Part shown: piece by piece, positions 15,001 through 22,900 of the stretch
Layout: each line of letters opens with the position of its first letter
Numbering within the stretch: the first letter of the stretch is position 1
Origin: Onthophagus taurus
Taxonomy: Eukaryota; Arthropoda; Insecta; Coleoptera; Scarabaeidae
Direction: 5' to 3'
DNA length: 64,000 nt
Assembly (NCBI RefSeq): GCF_036711975.1
Contig: NC_091971.1
Span: 14,887,501-14,951,500, forward strand
Made by a program: the position numbers and the translations under genes
The notes under the pieces: model-generated
What the model was told of the DNA's origin: nothing
Seen by the model: only the letters and a program-made list of their open reading frames with translations
The model's database searches: none

Positions 15001-18000
15001 TTCCAATGAGAAAGATAAAACCATCGATAAGGGTTTTATTGCTTCAAAGAATGTAATTGAAACTTCAACTCTAGTCCCCATCGAAATTTCAGCTGTAGAT
15101 GAGCAATTGTCAGAAATAGATCATATAAAACACTCTCCTGAAATTATAACCGGTCAAAACTTAACATCGGTATCGAATGAGAGTGATAAAACGGTTAATA
15201 AGGCTTTTATTGCATCAACGAATGTGATCGAAATTTCCGACAGCTCCACCGACGAAAGCTTAACCGAACCATCGTCCACTGATGATAATGACGATCTTAA
15301 TAAGGCCATGATTGACTCAGACGAAACAACTCGAAAGCCAGTCCATTCTAATCCACCATCAGATAAATCAACAATTGGATCTTCTTCTGAAGATTCGTTT
15401 GAGTCAAATACTAGTTTTAAATGGGATTATGAATCAAGTCGAGATGAACGCCAAGAAGAAACAGTTGAAAATGTTCAACAAATCGAAACGGAAGTTGGAG
15501 AAATCGAAAGAGAAATGGTTGATCAAGGAGTACAAGTAACAATAATTCAAGAAGATGTAGTTGAAGAAGATGGGATAGTCGATAATTGGGTGATGGAAGA
15601 AGAAGTTCGATCTGAACAAGTAAGTTTTTTTATGGTAAAATTGAACAAAAATTATTTAAATTTGTTTTAGGAACCATTCCTCACTATTTTAGTAACCGAA
15701 GAAAATGAAGTAAATTTAGAATTGACGCAAAATACGAATGATGAGTTAGAAAGTTGCAAAGTAGAGGATGATCAAATCAAAGAAGAAATGAAAGATGTGG
15801 AAAATGCAATTGAAAGTACAGAGATGAGCAATGAAATAAAACAAGACTCAATACAAATCCAAGATGATGTGGAAAAAAATATTCAAGATAAACAAGAAAT
15901 ACAACAAGAAATAAATCCGATTCAAATTGAGGAAAATATTCAAGAAAAAACAGTAAAAATAAAAAAGAAATCCTCAAAAGTTTCAAAAATAGAAGAAGCT
16001 CAAAATATAGAAGATACAAACGTCAGCGAAGAAAAATCAAAACCAACTTCATCAAACACCGACGTTTCTCTCAAAAAAATTCAAGATTCCATCGATATAT
16101 CAAAGAAAAATCCCCGCGTCATTCTCCACGACGTAACAAAATCTTGGACACCGGAAATGAGAGCAATACGAGGTATGAGTATTGACCGCGAAATCCCAAA
16201 AGACGAAGAAGAAATAGAACCGCCAAAAACACCATCTCGTAGATTATCGAGGAGTGTTAGTGTTGATCCAGATACCCCAGTCCGTAAATCGAGGAGATTG
16301 GCCGGATTGGGATTACCAGAAGAGGCAAATATTTCTGATGAACCTCTTCAAAGTGTTTCTGTAAGAACGAGGAGGAGTAGTATGTCGAAATTGGGACAGA
16401 ATAATGAAAATGTGCCAGATAAAAAAGAAACGTTAACGAAGAAATTGAAAAAAGGGTCGGAAAAGGAACTAAAAAAAGAAACTAAAGGAGAAGAGGAGGT
16501 GGTGAAAGCACCTCAAAGGCGCAATAAAAGATCGAAATCTGATTGTGATATAGAGGTTGAGGTGAAAATGCCTGTGAAAAGAAATACTCGATCTAATTCT
16601 ATGTCGTCTACGTCGGTGTTACCTACAGTTCCTGGTAAGCAATAATATTGTTAATTTAGTAATAATAATAATTTATTGTTTCCTAGAAGGTTATAATTTA
16701 TATCAATACTTATAACATATACAGGTGTTTCTAAAATGATGGGAAAGATTTCAAAGGGTGATTTTAAAATTTTTGAAATTTAAGTTCAAAATCCCTTCTC
16801 CTCCAAGTTATAACCCTCTAAAGTTAAGAGAAAAAAATCTGCAACTTTCTTGACATTTTACAACTAACAAATTGTTAGTTTGATCATAAAAATAAAATAA
16901 TGCTGAGATCGATTTGACATAACTTCATTTCTTTGACTAATAATAACCAAGCTCTTAATAATTAATTCATTTGAACCTGTGTATTATTTTATTTTTTTGT
17001 GATCAATCTAACAATTTTAGGAGAAAATGTCAAGAGACAAAAAAGTTGAATCCCTCTATTTAAATAGAAAAATGTGGACGCATTAAAAAGTTCTGATGCA
17101 AAGTATTGTAGGGGTTGATTTTTTCACCGTCTTGTAATAACATTTTAGGATTACAAAAATCGTCAAAAGGTGTCATTTCATTAGCAACAGTTATCTGCCA
17201 AATTTCATTCTTCTAAATTCCTCCATAGTGGATTTATTAATTAAAAACAATTTTTTCCCCTAACTTTAGAGGGCTCTATCTCGGCGGGAAGTGGTTTTGA
17301 ATAAAAAGTTATATAAATTTTGCTGAAAAATCACGCCTTAAAATCTTTCGCATCAATTTAGAAACATCCTGTATAATTCTAATCCCTTTAACCAGCTCTC
17401 TTTCCCAGTATCTGCCTCCAATACATCTCCTCTTCTTTGAACTCACTGCACTTCACCAGCAGATGGTAAAGACTCTCGGCCTTCCCCATATAGTCTGCAT
17501 CCTCTCTCCTCATCCTCTATCCAATATCTACTGGCCCTTTCGTCATTGCCACATCTAAACCTAGTCTAAATCCGTCTTCAGGTACTTTCGTAGCCCCTCT
17601 ATCTTGCATTTCCACATATCTGTACCTTCTCTCCAGTTGTTTCCACATCTCAATCCATCTCCTCTCTTTTCCTGTTCTTCCATTGAATACTCCACCCTTC
17701 TGTAGTATTCCTTCCTTTCTCGCCGCCCATAACGACCTTTTGCTGCCGCAATCTCTCTGCAACTTTCCTTCCACGCTTTCCTCAAAACGCATTGCGCGCT
17801 TACCCGCCACCACTCTTACCTTATGTACCTTTTTTTTCCTTCCTACTATATGTTATTTCAGATGGTTAGTCTACGATAAATTTGCTTTTTGTTCTTGTAT
17901 ATTTTGGACATACAAGGTTGCAAGTTAGAAGTCAGTCCCTTCTAGTTCTCGGCCAATTTACGCTATACTTTCGGTCATTTTCTTTCTTCTGTTTTTTGCC

Positions 18001-19784
18001 CATTCCACTAGGTCCACTGCTTCAATACATCTTCTCAAGTCGCTATTTTTTATGTATCACAGTGTTCCCAGCACTCTTCTGATTTTTATTTTCAGTGTTT
18101 TAATGATTTCTTCTTTGCTTTTTGTAATCCTATTGTCCATACCTCTTCTCCTTACGAAATCATGGGAGTAAAGATTGTCCTCGATAACTTTATCTATTTG
18201 GCACGCTGAGTTTACTTTCTGGTTTTGTTAGTCTGTAAATTTTCCTCAATTTTCCTATCGCCATAACTTTCCTTCTTTTTACATGCCTCTCGAACTTTAA
18301 TTGTCTATCAATAACTACTCTTAAGTACATTACTTATTTATTCCCTGAACGTTATTTTTCTATTATCTATAAGTAGGAAATTATTCTTTGGTCGTTTCTT
18401 CCCCAACAGCATAGCTTCAGTTTTGCTTTCATTTATTTTGATTTTCCATTTTTTGGCGTAGGTCTTAATTTCTTTGACGACTCTTTCCGCCCTATTTCTG
18501 GCACCTTCCGCATTTATGCCACCAGTGAGTCATTCGCGAATTGGAAGATTCTTGTGAGTTTGTCATTCTTAAAGAGATACGGGGATAGGGGAAAGCCCTG
18601 CGGTAGTCCTTCTATTGCAATTTTCCAAGTAAACACTGCTCCTTTGAAACGTACTTGAAATCTCCTTCCATTTAGCCAACTGGCTGTTACTATGATTATC
18701 CAAGCAGGAAATTCACTTTTTTTCATTTTCAATATTAAGCCGGCTCTCGAGACCTTATCACAAGCCTTTTCAATTTCCAGTAGAGTTAAAAGTGCCGCCT
18801 GTCTTGGTTTATTTTTGACCCTTGCTGCTTCCACTACATTCGTCGCTTGTTGTATGGCTGCTAGTTGCCTTTTGAAGCCAAATTGTACGTGGGATATTAT
18901 TTCGTGTTCTTCACAGTGCATTTCTATGTCCTGCTTCAATATTTTTTCTGCTATCCTTGCTAAGCCCCAGATCAGGCTAAGTGGCCTTTTGGGATGGTTA
19001 CGACGATAGAGTTCTTCCAAATACTGGGGAACATTCCATATCTTTTTATGGCATTTATAAATCGGGTGATTCTTATTGCATTTGGATGTAAAACTTTGAT
19101 GGCTCTATTATTATTATTTCTACGATATCTTCCTTTACACTCTCTAGGAGTTTCCATATTTGCTCTTGTCACAGCTTTTCCTGCACATTTTTTCCGTTTT
19201 TAAATCGGTTTTCTTTATTTGAGAATTAACCTTCTGATGTTCTTATGTGCCTTCATTTCTTCTCTATATCCCAGAGTCTCCTTAGCCAACCCCAATACCC
19301 ACCTCCAGCACCTGGTCTCCACCCCATACATCATAACGCTTTTGATCAAGCTCTCAAACATTCAATTAACATTGTTTATTACTTTTATTAATCTTTTATT
19401 TAATTATACTTACCAATAAGATCATCCACAACTTATTCTTTTAATCAATTAATTGTATTTTGTTTTTAAGAAAATGTTGCAATACCAAGCACAAGTTTGA
19501 GAAGGTCTTCAAGATCAAGATCGAAAACTCCTGATAAAACTGGTAAGAAACATTAAGATTATCTGATAAAAAAACTGTTATTGTTAAAATTTTAGTTCTA
19601 GAAACATCAACCAGATCACTTCGAAAAGGATCTTTAGCACAAATTCCAGAAGAACCCGAAATGGTAAGTTTTAAATACTAAAGATTATCAATTTAATACT
19701 ACAAATTTATTATAACGAAAACAGGCCTCTGCGCAAGAACAAAAAGTTAAAAAAAGTCGACCAAGGAAAGGAAGTACTAAATAA
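1..19784 (+). CDS. Elys: ELYS (AHCTF1) nucleoporin, 5'-partial
   Basis: Large nucleoporin that in animals binds chromatin through its tail and seeds post-mitotic nuclear pore assembly by recruiting the Nup107-160 complex. Exons: 1-91, 142-341, 396-545, 5044-7105, 7616-7808, 7860-8211, 8268-8634, 8697-9056, 9256-10068, 14889-15619, 15671-16634, 19471-19542, 19596-19663, 19725-19784. All phases agree and give 2160 residues to a TAA stop; the N-terminus lies before the window. The first exons match the end of the ELYS beta-propeller (FGAWQLWEL, then LFDLNQWYKAQMP near 5245-5290). The long exon at 5044-7105 holds the helical ELYS domain (around 6280-6820, including LDHKDFTSALDLLL). The rest is acidic, low-complexity and presumably disordered. 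It ends in basic Ser/Arg-rich sequence and an AT-hook-like RPRKGS. Two duplicated segments lie in the tail (see findings). Identity is firm; the small 3' exons are inferred from splice signals. Confidence 0.92.
903..1472. mobile_element. Small non-autonomous TIR element, TACAGTGTCCGCC ends
   Basis: Lies in the large ELYS intron. Both ends carry the same inverted sequence of about 28 bp, beginning TACAGTGTCCGCCAAAAAG, and the TA at each tip fits a TA target site as used by Tc1/mariner elements. The interior has no convincing coding frame and includes a short internal inverted repeat around 1024-1063 (CCGGAAGTGG type). It looks like a MITE of about 570 bp. Confidence 0.75.
1500..1700 (-). pseudogene. 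piggyBac transposase C-terminal zinc-finger relic
   Basis: Reading the minus strand gives a frame with TRCEKCNKSICREH followed by PVCLECH. This is the Cys/His-rich C-terminal finger typical of piggyBac-type transposases (CxxC, CxxH, CxxC spacing). No matching DDD catalytic core is found nearby and the frame breaks on both sides, so this is a decayed fragment. Confidence 0.65.
1830..2000 (-). pseudogene. DUF4817-type transposase N-terminus relic
   Basis: The minus strand encodes ELADIHFLYGFANG and, in a shifted frame, EYRRRYPNRRQPHPSVF. This resembles the N-terminal helix-turn-helix (DUF4817) of insect Tc/mariner-like transposases. A frameshift separates the two halves, so it is dead. It abuts the piggyBac-like finger on the same strand, suggesting nested or adjacent insertions. 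Confidence 0.6.
2732..2829. repeat. Imperfect hairpin in ELYS intron
   Basis: GTTTCGTAAGAC near 2732 pairs with GTCTTATGAAAC near 2818, with a further GTGGCGAAGCCAC palindrome in the middle. A related inverted pair, TGTAATTCGCG near 2850 and CGCGAATTACA near 3284, may mark a larger element that includes it. No gene is seen in 2000-3650. Confidence 0.5.
3665..4250. repeat. Degenerate minisatellite, GCAGTATCTAGTCTTC-like units
   Basis: Roughly 580 bp of a short diverged motif (about 16-25 bp) containing variants of AGCAGTATCTAGTCTTC and AAGTAGTCTTCTGTAAATAG. There is a longer-range duplication: the block around 3675-3795 recurs around 3813-3960. The open frames across it are by-products of the repeat. 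Confidence 0.75.
4251..5043. other. Remainder of ELYS intron 3, nothing recognised
   Basis: AT-rich intron sequence ending in a pyrimidine tract and the AAG acceptor at 5041-5043. I see no gene, RNA or clear transposon in it. Confidence 0.5.
7162..7420. mobile_element. MITE with ~38 bp TIRs (TACAGGGYGAGTCAGAAAG)
   Basis: Fills most of the ELYS intron between 7105 and 7616. The left end at 7162 and the reverse complement of the right end at 7420 agree over about 38 bp with one mismatch (TACAGGGTG against TACAGGGCG). A TA lies at each tip. It is 259 bp long with no coding capacity. Confidence 0.85.
11506..12715. mobile_element. 1.2 kb palindromic TIR element inside the LINE relic
   Basis: Left arm (from 11506) and right arm (ending 12715) are inverted copies for almost their whole length, about 575 bp each, leaving a loop of only about 60 bp near 12085-12145. 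The right tip reads CCCTGTATATA and the left tip GTATATAGGGTG, consistent with a TATA or TA target. The LINE frame resumes on the far side, so the insertion is post-LINE. No ORF of note. Confidence 0.85.
12969..13086 (-). mobile_element. tRNA-derived SINE with 8 bp target duplication
   Basis: Read on the minus strand it begins GGGCGTGGTGGTTCAGTGAC, an A-box-like sequence, and carries GGTTCGAGTCC, a perfect RNA polymerase III B box, about 45 bp further on. The 118 bp body is flanked by identical direct repeats TGGGACCA at 12961-12968 and 13087-13094. It lacks a poly(A) tail. It is inserted in the decayed LINE. Confidence 0.8.
13791..14888. other. ELYS intron remainder, nothing recognised
   Basis: AT-rich intron sequence rich in TTAACG-like words, with a few short open frames lacking homology that I recognise. 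The acceptor is TTTTCAG at 14882-14888. Confidence 0.5.
16720..17373. mobile_element. TIR element, TACAGG(A)TGTTTCTAAA ends
   Basis: In the ELYS intron 16635-19470. The left end TACAGGTGTTTCTAAAATGA and the reverse complement of the right end TACAGGATGTTTCTAAATTG are diverged inverted repeats that extend more than 100 bp inward (both arms include a CCCTCTAAAGTTA-type stretch). It spans 654 bp with no coding frame. Confidence 0.75.
17390..19200 (-). pseudogene. Jockey/R1-like LINE reverse transcriptase relic
   Basis: Minus-strand fragments in LINE order. Reverse transcriptase motifs lie at 18514-19020 (HVQFGFKR, LLTLEIEKACDKV where a functional copy would read FxDxxxAFD, and GLPQGFPLSPYLF). 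A charged linker lies at 17560-17790, and a C-terminal remnant around 17400-17520 reads CRLYGEGRESLYHLL then VKCSEFKEEE, normally a CxxC...H...C finger. Stops and frameshifts separate the islands, and the catalytic FADD box is not intact. Dead copy. Confidence 0.75.
19255..19360 (-). pseudogene. Second LINE 3' fragment, out of order
   Basis: The minus strand reads SLIKSVMMYGVET and WVLGLAKETLGY, a motif pair found after the reverse transcriptase domain in Jockey/R1-like LINEs. Here it lies upstream of the reverse transcriptase relic on the same strand, so it must come from another copy or a rearrangement. Confidence 0.55.
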
Positions 19785-19829
19785 TTTATTTTTAATTACT
19801 ATTAATAAGCACTAAAATAAAATAATCCT

Positions 19830-19835
19830 TTTATT
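19830..19835 (-). terminator. Poly(A) signal for EFHC-like gene
   Basis: TTTATT on the plus strand, that is AATAAA on the minus strand, about 95 bp after the EFHC-like stop. A second candidate lies at 19785-19790, directly after the ELYS stop. Confidence 0.5.
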
Positions 19836-19848
19836 GTTGAAAAGAATT

Positions 19849-19854
19849 AATAAA
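19849..19854 (+). terminator. Poly(A) signal for ELYS
   Basis: AATAAA 65 bp after the ELYS stop. The convergent EFHC gene has its own AATAAA on the minus strand at 19830-19835, so the two 3' ends probably overlap slightly. Confidence 0.6.
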
Positions 19855-19928
19855 AAGATAACAACAAAAAGTAAATTAAATTATTTAAAACAAATTTATC
19901 AAAAAAAAAAGTCTCGTTCATTGTTTCC

Positions 19929-22900
19929 TCAACATTTAGCATAATCAGTGCAATCGCATGTTGTTTTTTCAAGATTTAATTCGCACAAATCGAATTTATC
20001 CCGCTCGCATCGATCGACTTCGTTCGAGAATCTAACCATTTTTACTTTACAAGCGTCTTCAGTTAACTCAACGGGGTTAACCATAATTGGTGTAGGTTTG
20101 TCTCCACTGGGACGATCCGAAACCCATTCATCACCAATTTTCGGTGCCGGTTGACATGGTATTTGTTTTGTATCGTTGCAAACTTCTTGTTGTCTTCTGT
20201 AAACGTCCGCGTAATACTTTTGACTGATTTCTTCCGGTGTGTCAACATGTTTTGGTGCCATTTGGAAGTTTCCAACCAACGTAGAACAATCCGTACTTTT
20301 AACATCACCAATGGTAACTGGTAAAGAACACGTTCTAACAGTTTGTTGGATACCATGCGGTGGTACTTGATAAGAATGTAGCAACGATTTTTCGTATTCA
20401 TCTAATTGTTTCTGTCTTAATTTCGCATCGTACTCCGGATCCGTCGAGCCAACTCCCATTTGTTTCATACACGTTTCCATAAATGTTGGATCGTCTTTGA
20501 TTTCTTTACCGATCGCATCTCTCATCTTCTTCTTTTCGGATTCTTTGTTATCTTCAACTTGATCGTCAATATCGTCTTTGAGTAAACCTTCTTTGTACAT
20601 GTAATTTCTCATGTTTTCGATAACTTCGCAAGGAAATTTCTCGGGATTTGCTTGCATGTAGCGATAAACGAATAAATCTGCTCCGATTATAATAAATCTT
20701 TGTTTGAAAATTTCAATAACAGCGCCAATATAAAAATCGGCTGGGGTGTAATAACTTGGATCGAGTGGATCCGACCCAGGTTTTTGTAACAAATTAGGAC
20801 TTAAATATTTGCCACCTACGATGCCAGAATTTCTGATCGGTGGTTCTAAAATGGTACATGTCCCATCGGATAAAGAATAATTTAAAACGAATCTTCTTAT
20901 TGCATCTTCTGGATGCACAACATCGTACATCATTTCGTATCGAAGACGCTTATTTGCGTTTAATACTTGACGTAACACATCTTTACGAGGCGCTTTTGGC
21001 AGAACCGTTAAAGTGTTTTGCAATGAGTCTTCTAATGAGCCTAAACCATCGTGTGGTGGCATCGGTCTTTCCACTGGTGGTTTTTCTTTTTTCTGGATTT
21101 GTATCGCTGGTTTTTGTTCGTAACATAACGCTTTGCGATAATAATTTCGCGTGAATTTGTCGCAATCGTAAAGAAACACTCTTCGTCCTAATACGAAAAT
21201 TGTGGCACCTACATAGAAATCTTTTGGTTGGTAATATTCGTTTACTTCTGCATCGGAACGTTCTAAATAGCATGATGGGTAAGTTACTGGTTGCTCAGTC
21301 CAAACCTAATTAATCAATTCATTTATGGGATCAATAATTATCGTGATAAAATAGTTACCTTTGGTAATTTCATTTTTTTTAATAACTGTGGAACTGGATC
21401 TCTTCCTGAATTCTTTTCATTAATTTCTTTGACAGCAACTGTGTCATCAGCAAGAAAATATCTTATCTCTAATCGTCTGATTTCACCATATTCTGAGTCT
21501 CTATCATCCCAAAGAGCATTAAACCTAGAAAGAAAAAAATGTATATGTAACAAAATTGTATTATTAAATTAGAACTAACACTAGAACTAGAAACTTTCGG
21601 GTTCAAGAAGAACAAAGATTTGCCAATCGAAACGGTCGTCATCAACCGATCAAGCGTCCCATTAACAGAGGAGGAAACTTCAGTACTCGCCAAATTGGAT
21701 CCAGCCACCTAAAAGAAATTAAAAAAGGACCCAACCGAAGAGACAGTATTCCGGTAGACCAACAGAAAAGTTTATACGTACAGGCTCCAGTTCCTCCAAG
21801 AATATATGGGTTACCTAAGATCCATAAACCAAATGTCCCGCTACGCCTTATTGTCAGTACCATAAATTCTCCTACCTATCAGCTAGCAAAACACCTCGCC
21901 AAGATTCTGTCTCCTTTTATAAGTAAAACAAAATCATACGTCAGAGATTCTGCACATTTTGTAGAATCAATCAGGAGTATGAAGTTAGATCCCCAGATAT
22001 CACCTCTGTCACCAGTGGTCGTCAATTTTTACATGGAAATGTTTGAAGAGGAAACGTTAAGAAAGAGTCCATGGAAACCGAAGCTATGGTTCCTGAAAAA
22101 AGCGACCCCAGGAATTCCTAGACCACCTCATTCAGAACATTCCATGATTAAATTTACCATGAAAACGGAAGCTGCAAAACAGTTGCCTTTCCTGGATGTT
22201 CTGGTTACTAGAAAAACAGATATATACCATCAGATATAGTTGATGGTAGTATTTAGTCAAGGTCCGTTGAGTAAACATACTGTATAAGGTTATCAAACTC
22301 CATATGAACGTATCCTCCCACAAAGGTCTTGCTGTGACGTCATTGGAAGAATTGACATTTCTATGTTTTTATTTATACAGTGTATTTCACTTAAGAAGCA
22401 ATATACAAAAATATAAAGAAAAAGATAAAATAAAATTAAAAAGTATTAAAATTTAAAGCAAAATATTAACGGTTATAATTTTATTATTGTTAGGTTATCC
22501 AACTTGACACGGTTACCATGGTGATTAAGATCCAAATATTGCAGGTGCTTGTCAAAATAGAAATTGAATTTAAGTTTTTTTTTTAAGAAAAAAGTCTTAT
22601 TTAATTGGTTTAAAAGGCTGTATTAAACTCAAAATTGGTTCATCTAGGGTATTATAAACAAGGTAAGTGGATTAAATCAAAAAAAAATATTTTTAATTTA
22701 TTTCTCTTAATTAGAATCGATTTAAATTAACTACAATTAACGAATTTGTTATGAATGCGAGACAATCGTAAAGAATTCGAATTGCTTTAAAATTAATAAA
22801 AGTTAGGTTAGAATTGATAAAAAAAATCGGAATAAAATTTTATTATTTTAAGGTTATCCAACTTGACTCGGTTACCATGGTGATTAAGACCCAAATATTG

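Noticed and set aside
17517..17813. Two overlapping minus-strand basic frames as small proteins
   Set aside because: Together they are a frameshifted segment of the LINE relic between the reverse transcriptase and its C-terminal finger.
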